A DNA stretch of 39,916 nucleotides from Bacteroidales bacterium (lineage in GTDB: Bacteria; Bacteroidota; Bacteroidia; Bacteroidales; ML635J-15), in assembly GCA_028686735.1 (NCBI GenBank), contig JAQUBO010000012.1, positions 1-39,916 on the forward strand, read 5' to 3'. A program made the translations under genes and the position numbers. Positions within the stretch are counted from its first letter, which is position 1. Each line of letters opens with the position of its first letter. Below the pieces are notes generated by a model that was not told the origin of the DNA, searched no databases, and was given only the letters and a program-made list of their open reading frames with translations. Positions 26,376-36,319 of the stretch are shown piece by piece.

Positions 26376-28269
26376 ATTTTATTTTTTTATTTTCAAATAA
26401 CCATTGTACCACTTTTATAATTTTTGATTCGTCAAATTCTATTTTTTCAATCATTTTATTTAATAAACAAGGCTCTAAGTTAATAATATTTTTGATTTGT
26501 TCTAAAATAATATCAAATTCATACTTACTTAATTCCAGAGTGTTACGGCGAGTACATACATCGCAATTACCACATCGAACTGTATCTTTTTCTCCAAAGT
26601 ATGCTAATAACTGTTGGCTTCTGCATTTGTTTGTACTTGTAGCGTATAGCAGCATTGCATTTAACCTGCCAAGGGTTCTTGTTTTTTGAGTTTCGAGATC
26701 TTTTTTATCAAAACGTATAGCTTTTTCTTCGAGACGCTCTGCTGTAAAGTGTATAATAGGCTTTTGTATTCGAGGAATATATTTAATAATTTTATACTGT
26801 TGTAAGATTTTAAATAAATGAATAATTGTTTCGGTTTTTACATTAGCTTTTTTTGCTAGATAATCTTCACTAATATGCACATAATCAGTAAACACACCTG
26901 TATATGTTCGTAAAACAAGTTTTATAAAATCATCCAGTTTTTGATTTTCGATTTGGAAACGATATAAGTCTTCCCGATTAACAATAAAAATAATCCTCGA
27001 AGTTGTGTTTGTATCTTCGGCATAGGAGACAAGCCCTGTAGATTGTAGAATTTTAAGTGAGTTATATATTGTAAGCACATTAAATTTAAATTTTTTTGCA
27101 AAATCATATATATCGAAAGGGAATTCGGTATCCCTGGCAGCACCAATAGTAATATTTAAGTAATTACAAATCGAATTATATATGTTGATAACAACTTTTA
27201 GCTCTGGGAAAGCCATTGTGATATTTTTTTTCACTTGAGCTTTATCGGAGTCATTTGATAATAAAAATGCCCAGGCTTTTTTTCCATCACGACCTGCTCT
27301 ACCAGCTTCTTGGAAGTATGCCTCTAATGAGTCGGGAAGATCCATGTGCACAACTAATCTAACATCAGGTTTATCAATGCCCATTCCAAAAGCATTGGTG
27401 CATACCATTATTCTGATTTTCCCTAATTGCCACGCAGTTTGTTTTGCAGCACGAACTTTTGCATCAATTCCAGCGTGATAATAATCTGCCGAGAATCTAT
27501 ATTTTTGTAATAATGCTGCATATTCTCGGGTTTTTCGTCTATTTCGCACATACACAACTGCACTACCTTCAATTTTTGTAACAAGTTTAAATAATTGACG
27601 TATTTTATCTTCGGTATTAATTACATAGTAAACTAAATTTTTGCGTTCAAAACTTTTTTGTAAAACATTTTTTTCTTTAAACTGCAATTTCTCCTGAATA
27701 TCTTCAACCACTTCGGGAGTTGCTGTAGCAGTTAATGCCAGTACCGGCACATCAGGGAGTTGTTCGCGAATTGTTGCAATTTCAAGATATGCAGGTCTAA
27801 AATCATATCCCCATTGTGATATACAGTGAGATTCATCAACGCAGATAAGATTTACATTCATATCTTTGAGACGAGCATTAAAATAAAAGTTTTTTAATCT
27901 TTCGGGCGATAGATATAAAAATTTATAATCTCCATTAATAACATTATTTAATGCAATTTCGATTTCATTTTTTGTCATTCCACTATAAATGGCACTTGCT
28001 TTAATCTTTCGTTTTTGTAGATTTTCTACTTGGTCTTTCATCAATGCTATTAGTGGTGTTACTACCAAACAAACTCCTGGTCTAGACAAGCTAAAAACTT
28101 GAAATGTAATTGATTTTCCACCGCCAGTAGGCATAAGTCCAAGAGTATCTTTACCAGCAGCAATAGATTCAATAATTTCTTCTTGCGGTTCTCGAAATGT
28201 ATCGTAACCCCAATGTTTTACTAGTATGTTTTTAAAATTGCTCAAAACAAAAATATTGTAATAATACAA
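26338..28269 (-). CDS. recQ: ATP-dependent DNA helicase, RecQ family (no HRDC domain apparent)
   Basis: MPTGGGKSITFQ, DESHCISQWGYDFRPAYL, MGIDKPDVRLVVH, QEAGRAGRDG, Zn-binding CRSQQLLAYFGEKDTVRCGNCDVC. Exact start uncertain. Confidence 0.93.
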   Translation of the reverse strand: MYYYNIFVLSNFKNILVKHWGYDTFREPQEEIIESIAAGKDTLGLMPTGGGKSITFQVFSLSRPGVCLVVTPLIALMKDQVENLQKRKIKASAIYSGMTKNEIEIALNNVINGDYKFLYLSPERLKNFYFNARLKDMNVNLICVDESHCISQWGYDFRPAYLEIATIREQLPDVPVLALTATATPEVVEDIQEKLQFKEKNVLQKSFERKNLVYYVINTEDKIRQLFKLVTKIEGSAVVYVRNRRKTREYAALLQKYRFSADYYHAGIDAKVRAAKQTAWQLGKIRIMVCTNAFGMGIDKPDVRLVVHMDLPDSLEAYFQEAGRAGRDGKKAWAFLLSNDSDKAQVKKNITMAFPELKVVINIYNSICNYLNITIGAARDTEFPFDIYDFAKKFKFNVLTIYNSLKILQSTGLVSYAEDTNTTSRIIFIVNREDLYRFQIENQKLDDFIKLVLRTYTGVFTDYVHISEDYLAKKANVKTETIIHLFKILQQYKIIKYIPRIQKPIIHFTAERLEEKAIRFDKKDLETQKTRTLGRLNAMLLYATSTNKCRSQQLLAYFGEKDTVRCGNCDVCTRRNTLELSKYEFDIILEQIKNIINLEPCLLNKMIEKIEFDESKIIKVVQWLFENKKIKYDDKQRLQWIKT

Positions 28270-28285
28270 ATTTAAAAAAAAAGTC

Positions 28286-28316
28286 TTTGATAGACTTATA
28301 AAAAGTTGTATTTTCG
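28286..28316 (+). promoter_or_regulatory. Putative guaB promoter
   Basis: TTTG (28286-28289), 19-nt spacer, TATTTTCG (28309-28316), close to the Bacteroidetes consensus. The -33 lies within a small hairpin AAGTCT/AGACTT (28281-28297). Confidence 0.4.
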
Positions 28317-28343
28317 TAAAATTTTATAATAATAATCTGTAGC

Positions 28344-29819
28344 ATGAAAGAAAATAGTAAAATTGTTCTCGAAGGTCTTACATTTGATGATGTTCTTCTT
28401 ATACCTGCGTATAGTGAAGTTTTGCCTTCTCAGGTGAGCTTACAAACAGCATTTTCGCGAAATATTTTGTTAAATACTCCTATCGTAACAGCTGCTATGG
28501 ATACTGTTACAGACAGTAAAATGGCCATTGCTATTGCTCGTGAGGGAGGGATTGGTGTAATTCATAAAAATATGAGCATCGAAAATCAAGCTTGGCACGT
28601 AAAACAAGTGAAAAGAGCCGAAAATGCAATGATATTAGATCCTGTTACAATAAATATTGCGGGAACTGTTGGAGACGTGTGGCGAATAATGAAAAAATAT
28701 AATATCGGAGGAATTCCTGTTGTTGATAAACAAAATATTTTATTAGGAATTGTTACAAGTAGGGATATGCGGTTTCAAACAGATATGAAAAAGCCTATCA
28801 TAGAAATTATGACTGCGAAAAATATTATTAAAACTGACCAAAGTATAGACTTAGATCATGCAAAAGAGATTTTTATGCGACACAGAATCGAGAAATTACC
28901 TGTAGTTGATAAAAACAATAAACTTGTTGGCTTAATAACATATAAAGATATTACTAAAGCAACCGATTGTCCTTTATCATGCAAAGATGAGCATGGACGA
29001 CTTAGAGTTGCTGCTGCCGTTGGAATTAGTGGCGACAGCTTGCAAAGAATGGAAGCTATTGTTAATGCAGGCGTTGATGCCTTAGTTATTGATACTGCTC
29101 ACGGACATACAAAAAATGTTAATGTAATATTAAAAGAAGCTAGAAAAAGATATAAAGATGTAGATATTGTTGTTGGTAATATTGCAACACCTGAGGCTGC
29201 AAAACTATTGGTCAAAAATGGAGCAGATGCTGTTAAAGTTGGAATAGGACCAGGATCGATTTGTACTACTAGAGTTGTTGCTGGGGTTGGTGTTCCGCAG
29301 TTATCGGCTATTATGAATGTAGCTGATGCTTTAAAAGGTACAGGAGTGCCTGTTGTTGCTGATGGTGGTATTAGATATTCAGGAGATATTGTAAAAGCTA
29401 TGGCCGCTGGTGCTAATTCTATAATGGCTGGTGGATTGTTTGCTGGTAGCGAAGAGGCTCCTGGCGAAACTATAATATTTAATGGACGTAAATTTAAATC
29501 ATATCGAGGAATGGGATCGGTTGAGGCTATGCAATTGGGCTCAAAAGATAGATATTTCCAAGATATGGAAGATGATATTAAAAAACTTGTCCCCGAAGGA
29601 ATCTCAGGACGGGTGCCATTTAAAGGAAATATAAATGAAATTATTTATCAACTAATTGGAGGACTAAAAGCTGGAATGGGATATTGTGGTGCAAAAAATA
29701 TAGAAGATTTGCACAATAAATCACAGTTTGTTCGCATTACATCAAATGGGGTAACAGAAAATCATCCACACGATGTAACTATTACGCGTGAAGCACCAAA
29801 TTATTCGAGAATGGATTAA
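28344..29819 (+). CDS. guaB: IMP dehydrogenase
   Basis: LTFDDVLLIPAYSEVLPS, tandem CBS domains, GIGPGSICTTRVVAGVGVPQ, MAGGLFAGSEEAPGE, YRGMGSVEAM. Confidence 0.98.
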   Translation: MKENSKIVLEGLTFDDVLLIPAYSEVLPSQVSLQTAFSRNILLNTPIVTAAMDTVTDSKMAIAIAREGGIGVIHKNMSIENQAWHVKQVKRAENAMILDPVTINIAGTVGDVWRIMKKYNIGGIPVVDKQNILLGIVTSRDMRFQTDMKKPIIEIMTAKNIIKTDQSIDLDHAKEIFMRHRIEKLPVVDKNNKLVGLITYKDITKATDCPLSCKDEHGRLRVAAAVGISGDSLQRMEAIVNAGVDALVIDTAHGHTKNVNVILKEARKRYKDVDIVVGNIATPEAAKLLVKNGADAVKVGIGPGSICTTRVVAGVGVPQLSAIMNVADALKGTGVPVVADGGIRYSGDIVKAMAAGANSIMAGGLFAGSEEAPGETIIFNGRKFKSYRGMGSVEAMQLGSKDRYFQDMEDDIKKLVPEGISGRVPFKGNINEIIYQLIGGLKAGMGYCGAKNIEDLHNKSQFVRITSNGVTENHPHDVTITREAPNYSRMD

Positions 29820-29852
29820 TTATAAAGATGTCAAACATAAAACTATTGTAAC

Positions 29853-31811
29853 ATGAAAGATTTTTTAATTGGATTATTTGCATTATGCCTATTAACACCT
29901 GCATTAGCACAGGAAAAAGTGTTGTTAGAGATAGATAATGAGAAAGTAACTGCCGAAGAGTTTTTGCACATTTATAAGAAAAACAATACAGATGTAGATG
30001 CTATGAGTTATGAAGCAATGAAAGAATATATGGATTTGTTTGTTAACTTTAAACTCAAAGTACACGAAGCCCAAGTTTTAGGATTAGATACTACAAGAGC
30101 CTTTAAACAAGAACTCTCTGGTTATAGATCGCAACTTGCTCAACCTTATCTAACTGATAAAAAAGTTGAAGAAGAATTAATTGAAGAAGCGTATGAGAGA
30201 ATGCAATATGATGTGTCGGTTAGTCATATTCTTATTAAAACTGATGCTAATGCAAATCCCGATGATACATTGAAAGCCTGGAATGAAATTAATCAAGTTT
30301 ATGATAAACTAAAAAATGGCGAAGATTTTGTTAATCTTGCACGTAAACATTCTCAAGATGAGTCTATTACTTACAATGATGGTAATCTTGGATATCGTAC
30401 AGTGTTTGGATTAGTTTACGAATTTGAAACTTTTATGTATGAAACTAATGTTGGCGAATTTTCTAAACCTTTTCGTACACGTTTTGGATACCATATATTA
30501 AAGGTAAACGATAAACGACCTGCTAAAGGAACTTATAAAGTTGCTCATATTATGATGGTAGTTCCTCAAGGCTCGGGTAGTAATCTGGATAAAAAAGCAA
30601 AAGAAGATTTACTTGAACTTAAGAGAGAAATAGAAAACGGTGCAGATTTTGCCGAAATTGCAAAAGAACATAGCCAAGACCGTCGTACTGCCGAAAAAGG
30701 TGGAGAACTGGGCTGGATAAGTGTTGGTGGAAAAATGATTAAGGAGTTTGAAAATGCTGTGTTTAAATTAGAGAAAACTGGCGACTTATCAGAAATATTA
30801 AAAACAAATTATGGTTATCATTTGATAAAATTGCTAGAAATTCAACCTATAAAACCTTTTGACCAAGTAAAACATGATATTAAATCAAAAATTTCTAATA
30901 CTGCAAGAACTTCGCGTAGTCGAGAGTCTGTGATTAAAACACTTAAAGCAGAATATAATGCACTTGAGTATAGAGAGAATCTTAAGCCCGTTTATAAAAT
31001 TGTTACCGACTCAATTTTTGAAGGAACTTGGCAATTTGACGAAAATATGGACTTAAGTGCCAAATTACTTAGCTTTGCTGACAAAACATATACCCAAAAA
31101 GATTTTTTAAATTATTTACTAAAATTTAATAGAAAGCAAAATCCACAAAATTTAAATGTATTTATAGATCAAGCTTTTGATAATTTTGTAAACAAAATGA
31201 TAATGATGTATGAAGAAGAGATTCTCGAAGATAAATATCCAGCATTTAGGTATCTTATTAAAGAGTATCACGATGGTATTTTACTTTTCGAACTTACAGA
31301 CAAAACTGTTTGGTCAAAAGCAATAACAGACACTACTGGACTGGAGAGTTTTTACAACAAAAATAAAGAAAAGTACTATTGGTCATATAGATACAAGATT
31401 AATCAATATCAAGTTAAAGATGAAAAAACATTAAATAAATTAGCTAAATATATCTCAAAATCGTGGTCGGAAGATAAAATGTTTGCTAAACTTAACAAGA
31501 AAGATACCAGTGCTGTTGTTTTGGTAAAAAATGAATTATGTGAAAAAGGTGCTAAACTTAAAGTTGATAAATTATTGTTATCTAATAATATTGAGGAAAA
31601 AGAAGGTAATATTAAAATAATTAAGGATGTCGAAAATTTAAGTTTGACTTCAATAAAAGTTGTTGCTCCTCAAATAAAAACATTAAGCGAAGCAAGAGGG
31701 GTTATTACTGCTGATTATCAAAATTTACTCGAAAAACAGTGGATTGACGATTTAAATACTAAGTATAAAATCGTTATCCATGACGATGTGCTGAAAGGAA
31801 TTGCTGAATAA
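29853..31811 (+). CDS. Peptidyl-prolyl cis-trans isomerase, two PpiC/parvulin domains, periplasmic
   Basis: Signal peptide; VSHILIKTDAN...GNLGYRTVFGLVYEFE and VAHIMMVVPQ...GGELGWISVGGKMIKEFENAVF. Confidence 0.9.
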   Translation: MKDFLIGLFALCLLTPALAQEKVLLEIDNEKVTAEEFLHIYKKNNTDVDAMSYEAMKEYMDLFVNFKLKVHEAQVLGLDTTRAFKQELSGYRSQLAQPYLTDKKVEEELIEEAYERMQYDVSVSHILIKTDANANPDDTLKAWNEINQVYDKLKNGEDFVNLARKHSQDESITYNDGNLGYRTVFGLVYEFETFMYETNVGEFSKPFRTRFGYHILKVNDKRPAKGTYKVAHIMMVVPQGSGSNLDKKAKEDLLELKREIENGADFAEIAKEHSQDRRTAEKGGELGWISVGGKMIKEFENAVFKLEKTGDLSEILKTNYGYHLIKLLEIQPIKPFDQVKHDIKSKISNTARTSRSRESVIKTLKAEYNALEYRENLKPVYKIVTDSIFEGTWQFDENMDLSAKLLSFADKTYTQKDFLNYLLKFNRKQNPQNLNVFIDQAFDNFVNKMIMMYEEEILEDKYPAFRYLIKEYHDGILLFELTDKTVWSKAITDTTGLESFYNKNKEKYYWSYRYKINQYQVKDEKTLNKLAKYISKSWSEDKMFAKLNKKDTSAVVLVKNELCEKGAKLKVDKLLLSNNIEEKEGNIKIIKDVENLSLTSIKVVAPQIKTLSEARGVITADYQNLLEKQWIDDLNTKYKIVIHDDVLKGIAE

Positions 31812-32661
31812 TATGAGATATCGAATAATTTGTGTTTTAGCAATTGTTATATTGTTGGGGCTTAGTTGTAAGAAAAAGGAAGAACTTAAACCTGACAAAA
31901 ATATGGTTGCCGAAGTTAATGGAGAATACCTATATCGAAAGGATATAATTAAGTTGTTGCCGAAAAATATTAGTGCCGAGGATAGTGCTGAACTAATATC
32001 CAATTATATAAATACTTGGGTAGGAGATAGGCTCTTATATCATGAAGCTCGCCAAATTCTTACTGATACAGCATCGATTACAAATAAAATCAATAATTAT
32101 AGACAGCAATTGTATATATACTACTATTGCGAAAAACATTTATATAATGATATTGATTATAAAATCTCTGAAGAGGAAATAAAGGATTATTATAATAAAC
32201 ATCTACAAGATTACGTTTTAGCCAAAACTTATGTAAAAGCACATTATATGACTATGGACGTAGATGTATCTTCTTATTATCTTGAAAGAAATAAACTTTT
32301 TAATAGTAATCTTGAAGATAAAGAAGCATTGAAGGATTTTTGTGTAGGTACTGGTCGAAAAGTGTATTTTTTTGATGAGTGGACAGAGTTAGGAGAGTTT
32401 CTTGATGCAGTAAAAAGTGCAGATACTTTTGATGCTAATCAATTGCTTTTTAAGTCAACTCATGAAAATATTTCAGGTGATCTTAGGTATCTAATCAAAT
32501 TTGATGATTATAAACCAATTGGAGACTATATGCCCTTTGAAATAGCACGGAGTGAAATAGCAGAAATTCTTATTAATAAAAAGAAAAAAGAACAATATTT
32601 ACAAAAACAAAACCAACTCATAGAGCAAGGAATTTCATCGGGCTCTGTAACTATAAAATAA
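31801..32661 (+). CDS. SurA_N-like/PPIase-associated lipoprotein
   Basis: Lipobox LGLSCKKKEELKP, VAEVNGEYLYRKDIIKLLP; sits between two PPIase genes and overlaps the upstream one. The first in-frame ATGs are 31801 and 31813. Confidence 0.7.
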   Translation: MLNNMRYRIICVLAIVILLGLSCKKKEELKPDKNMVAEVNGEYLYRKDIIKLLPKNISAEDSAELISNYINTWVGDRLLYHEARQILTDTASITNKINNYRQQLYIYYYCEKHLYNDIDYKISEEEIKDYYNKHLQDYVLAKTYVKAHYMTMDVDVSSYYLERNKLFNSNLEDKEALKDFCVGTGRKVYFFDEWTELGEFLDAVKSADTFDANQLLFKSTHENISGDLRYLIKFDDYKPIGDYMPFEIARSEIAEILINKKKKEQYLQKQNQLIEQGISSGSVTIK

Positions 32662-32665
32662 TAAT

Positions 32666-34009
32666 ATGTTAAAAAAAACTATCTTAATATTAAGCATCTT
32701 GTCGATTTTTGTAAACATACAGGCTCAAGAAGTAATTGACAAAGTTATTGCAGTAGTAGGTAACGAAATAATTCTAAAGTCAGATATCGAAAACCAATAT
32801 ATTCAAATAAGGTCTCAAGGGTATGAGCTTGAAACAGAAGACCTTAAATGTGATATCCTTGAAGAGTTGATGTTCCAAAAATTATTGTACTTACAATCAA
32901 TTTCTGATAGTGTAGAAATTACTTCAAAAGAAGTTGATACTGAACTCGATAGACGATTAAGTGTTTTTATAAATCAATTAGGGTCAGAAAAAAAACTTGA
33001 AGAATTTTACAATAAATCATTGGTCGAAATAAAAAGTGATTTCCGAAGCATTATAAAAGAGCAATTGCTAACTCAAAAAGTGCAAGCTGGATTAACTGCT
33101 GAAGTGAAAGTTACTCCCTCGGAGGTTAAAGATTTTTTTGAGAATATCCCTATAGATAGCTTGCCTGTTGTAGAGCCATTTTTTGAGTTATCCGAGATTG
33201 TAATTACCCCTGAGATAAGCGAAGAGCAAAAAAATGAGGTAAAGTCAAAACTAAACGATATTAGAGATAGAGTTTTAAATGGCGAAAGCTTTGCAACAAT
33301 GGCTATACTTTATTCCGAAGATCCAGGCTCGGCTACTAAAGGAGGAGAACTTGGATTTGTTGGACGTAATGATTTAGTACCCGAGTTTGCCTCAGTAGCT
33401 TTTAACCTTACTTCCCCTGTGGAGGTCTCAAGAATTATTGAAACAGAATTTGGTTTTCATATTGTCCAATTTATTGAGAAAAAAGGTAACTTGATGAACT
33501 TTAGGCATATTCTTTTAACCCCAAAAATAGGAGTGGAGGAACTCGAAGTTGCAGAAGCTAAAATAAATGAAGTTTATCAAATGATACAAAACGACTCTTT
33601 GAGCTTTGATAAAGCAGTTGAAGAATATAGTGATGGAGACTCTAAGTTTAATCAAGGAAAAGTTATGAACCCTTATTATGGAAATGCAAAGTTAAGCAAT
33701 GACTTTGTTGATCCTTATACTGCTCAAAAGGTGGCAACTATGAAACAAGGAGATATTTCTAAAGCCTTTTTAGCTGCAAATACTAGAGGTGGAAAAGTTA
33801 TGAAAATTGTAAGACTAGATGTAAAAGTCGAAAAACATGTGGCAAACCTTAAGGATGATTATCAGGAAATTCAGCAGTTTGCACTAGATCAGGCTAAACA
33901 AGAGATTATTGAAAAATGGATAAATACTAAATTAGAAAGCACGTACGTAAATATTGATGAATCATACAGTAATTGTAATTTTAAATTTGGTAATTGGAAA
34001 AATAAATAA
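32666..34009 (+). CDS. surA: SurA-like periplasmic peptidyl-prolyl isomerase/chaperone
   Basis: VIDKVIAVVGNEIILKSDIENQYIQIRSQG SurA N-terminal motif; two parvulin regions (GGELGFVGRNDLVPEFASVAF; MNFRHILLTPKI). Confidence 0.9.
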   Translation: MLKKTILILSILSIFVNIQAQEVIDKVIAVVGNEIILKSDIENQYIQIRSQGYELETEDLKCDILEELMFQKLLYLQSISDSVEITSKEVDTELDRRLSVFINQLGSEKKLEEFYNKSLVEIKSDFRSIIKEQLLTQKVQAGLTAEVKVTPSEVKDFFENIPIDSLPVVEPFFELSEIVITPEISEEQKNEVKSKLNDIRDRVLNGESFATMAILYSEDPGSATKGGELGFVGRNDLVPEFASVAFNLTSPVEVSRIIETEFGFHIVQFIEKKGNLMNFRHILLTPKIGVEELEVAEAKINEVYQMIQNDSLSFDKAVEEYSDGDSKFNQGKVMNPYYGNAKLSNDFVDPYTAQKVATMKQGDISKAFLAANTRGGKVMKIVRLDVKVEKHVANLKDDYQEIQQFALDQAKQEIIEKWINTKLESTYVNIDESYSNCNFKFGNWKNK

Positions 34010-34012
34010 TAT

Positions 34013-34468
34013 ATGAAAACAGCTGAAATAATAACAGAAGAAGGTGTAATGAAAGTCGAATTTTACACCGAAGATGCTCCTAAAACTGTAGCGAATTTTA
34101 TTAAACTTGCAAAAGAGGGATTTTATAACGGATTAAGATTTCATCGGGTTATCCCCGATTTTGTTGTGCAAGGCGGTTGTCCTTACTCAAAAGATATTCG
34201 TGATAGCAAAGTAGGATCGGGTGGTCCAGGCTATTCAATTGATTGCGAATTAGACGGAGAAAATCAATATCATGACCGAGGCGTTTTATCTATGGCTCAT
34301 GCAGGACGAAATACAGGAGGATCTCAGTTTTTTATCTGCCATAGTCGTAATAACACTGCACATCTTGATAGAAACCATACTTGTTTTGGAAAAGTTATCG
34401 AAGGATTGGAAGTTATTGACAAAATTAAACCAGGTTGCTTAATTAAAGAACTTGTGGTTAGTGAATAA
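34013..34468 (+). CDS. Cyclophilin-type peptidyl-prolyl cis-trans isomerase
   Basis: FYNGLRFHRVIPDFVVQGGCP, GVLSMAHAGRNTGGSQFFI, CFGKVIEGLEVIDKI. Confidence 0.97.
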   Translation: MKTAEIITEEGVMKVEFYTEDAPKTVANFIKLAKEGFYNGLRFHRVIPDFVVQGGCPYSKDIRDSKVGSGGPGYSIDCELDGENQYHDRGVLSMAHAGRNTGGSQFFICHSRNNTAHLDRNHTCFGKVIEGLEVIDKIKPGCLIKELVVSE

Positions 34469-34588
34469 TGAGGCTTAGTGGACAGTAAAATGTAAAAACT
34501 ATATTAGTACGTTTTACCTATATTTTAACAAAATAGCTTACTTTTTGCTTGGTTGATAATCGGAGTCTAATCAGAACTACGATACTAG

Positions 34589-36319
34589 TTATTCGTACTG
34601 ATTGGAATGCGAAGAGACAAATTTACTGCTTATAACACCACTAACCGACCAATGATTAAAGCTATTACCTTCATCTTCGCCTTGATCAATTATTATTCGG
34701 ATATTGTGTTTGCCAGATTTAATTCCTGTTAAGGGGATAAAATAAGGAGGCGTAAGTGTTCCAGGGCACCAGTTTGAACGACTTAAATCACTTGAGGATA
34801 AGCCATTCCCAAAATTCCCTGATGCAGGATTGTTTAAACGATATGTTGCACAATCTGTTCGCCATGGAGATATTTCAAAAACTTTATTATCGTCAATAAA
34901 TATTTGATTTAATTTTGGGACAAACTCATCGCCATTTCCCCAACCTCCATGTCCGGTTGTTGTAAATATTAGTTGAGGATTTATTAAACCCTCTGGTAAA
35001 TAAAACTCTACTTGCAATGTATCTGTTTTAAATAATTTGCAATAATTTTGCCCCGACATTTCCATTATATTTACTGTGTTAAACAATGGCAAAATAAACT
35101 TATTTAACGTGTCATTTTCAGCTTCCCAGCTAGGATAAAAATCTAATTCAAGACTTATTTCATGTCCATTTTTATCATAATTGCCAATAAATACGCCTAT
35201 CCATATTTCATCTATATCGTCAGGAATTAAATTTGTAATTTCCTGCTTGTAGAGAATATCATCTGCCCAGTTGTAATTATTTATAGGTCTAAGTGTATTA
35301 AAATTACCAGCACCAAAAGATGTAAAAAATCTCATTAGTTCAATTGGAGGGGCATAGGTTTCAGTTTTTACAATACCTTGATATTTTTCTCCATTTTTAT
35401 CATGTATCACTGGCAAAATATCTATACCACTATTCAAAGCGTCCAGTACCAATTGCTGACTATCATTATGGATAACAAAAACAGATCCTGTTCTATCGTA
35501 AGCATCGCCGTCTGATTTTACATTAAGTCTTGCAAAGCAATAAGCTCCTTTTTTTGCTATTTCTGGTAGTTTTATCTTTTTTAGAATTACTCCACCATTT
35601 GATAGGTGATAAGTTTTGTCGTTAAGAGTATCAGTAAGATTAATTTTTGGTAGTTCCGTGTTAAAGTTTATACGTTCATTATCAAATACAGGTATAATTA
35701 TATATCGAGAGAGAATTTTAAACTCTTCAAATTCTGGATCGGTAATTTCAATCGCATCCTCAAAAGGGTAAGCGGGGATCTCATCGATATTAATTTCCTG
35801 AATAGTGTCAAATACAATTGATCTATTACCATTAATTGTCGTCTTTAAAACAAGTGAATTATAGTCGGGTAGAAAATTAGCGTAAGGACTACCTTTTGCC
35901 GCTAACTTATTGTTGTACCACACTTCAATAGTGTTTGAAAATGAACTATAAACCGCTTTTTTACATTTGTGTTTGCCAATCATTTCAATACTGTCATTAA
36001 GTGAAATAGGTATAGGCAAATTATCAAAATGCGATAAGGTTTTGAACAGCGTATCATTATAGCCGATAATGTTGACATTTATTTTTTTATTTAAGTCAAT
36101 ATAACTCCTAATTTTATCTTCGTCCTTAGATAAATAGCAAATACCATTAGAATAAATTATATCGAAGTTTCGATTTTCTTGATACTTGCCATTAGAATAT
36201 TGCTTGTATGTAATTTTATATGCAGTCGTATTTATTTTTTGAGCAAAAAGACTAATATTGATAATAATAATAGATGTCAATAGACAAGTCAAGTATTTTA
36301 ATTTTAGAGATATAGTCAT
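34589..36319 (-). CDS. PNGase F-like protein with N-terminal GLPGLI-like domain
   Basis: C-terminal GHGGWGNGDEFVPKLNQIFIDDNKVFEISPWRTDCATYRLNNPASGNFGNGLSSSDLSRSNWCPGTLTPP resembles peptide-N-glycosidase F; N-terminal IEVWYNNKLAAKGSPYANFLPDYNSLVLK resembles a degenerate GLPGLI motif. Confidence 0.78.
   Translation of the reverse strand: MTISLKLKYLTCLLTSIIIINISLFAQKINTTAYKITYKQYSNGKYQENRNFDIIYSNGICYLSKDEDKIRSYIDLNKKINVNIIGYNDTLFKTLSHFDNLPIPISLNDSIEMIGKHKCKKAVYSSFSNTIEVWYNNKLAAKGSPYANFLPDYNSLVLKTTINGNRSIVFDTIQEINIDEIPAYPFEDAIEITDPEFEEFKILSRYIIIPVFDNERINFNTELPKINLTDTLNDKTYHLSNGGVILKKIKLPEIAKKGAYCFARLNVKSDGDAYDRTGSVFVIHNDSQQLVLDALNSGIDILPVIHDKNGEKYQGIVKTETYAPPIELMRFFTSFGAGNFNTLRPINNYNWADDILYKQEITNLIPDDIDEIWIGVFIGNYDKNGHEISLELDFYPSWEAENDTLNKFILPLFNTVNIMEMSGQNYCKLFKTDTLQVEFYLPEGLINPQLIFTTTGHGGWGNGDEFVPKLNQIFIDDNKVFEISPWRTDCATYRLNNPASGNFGNGLSSSDLSRSNWCPGTLTPPYFIPLTGIKSGKHNIRIIIDQGEDEGNSFNHWSVSGVISSKFVSSHSNQYE

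Noticed and set aside
28281-28297. Riboswitch or attenuator upstream of guaB
   Set aside because: Only a small 6-bp hairpin in a ~70-nt gap that is better explained as promoter sequence; no purine-riboswitch-like core seen.
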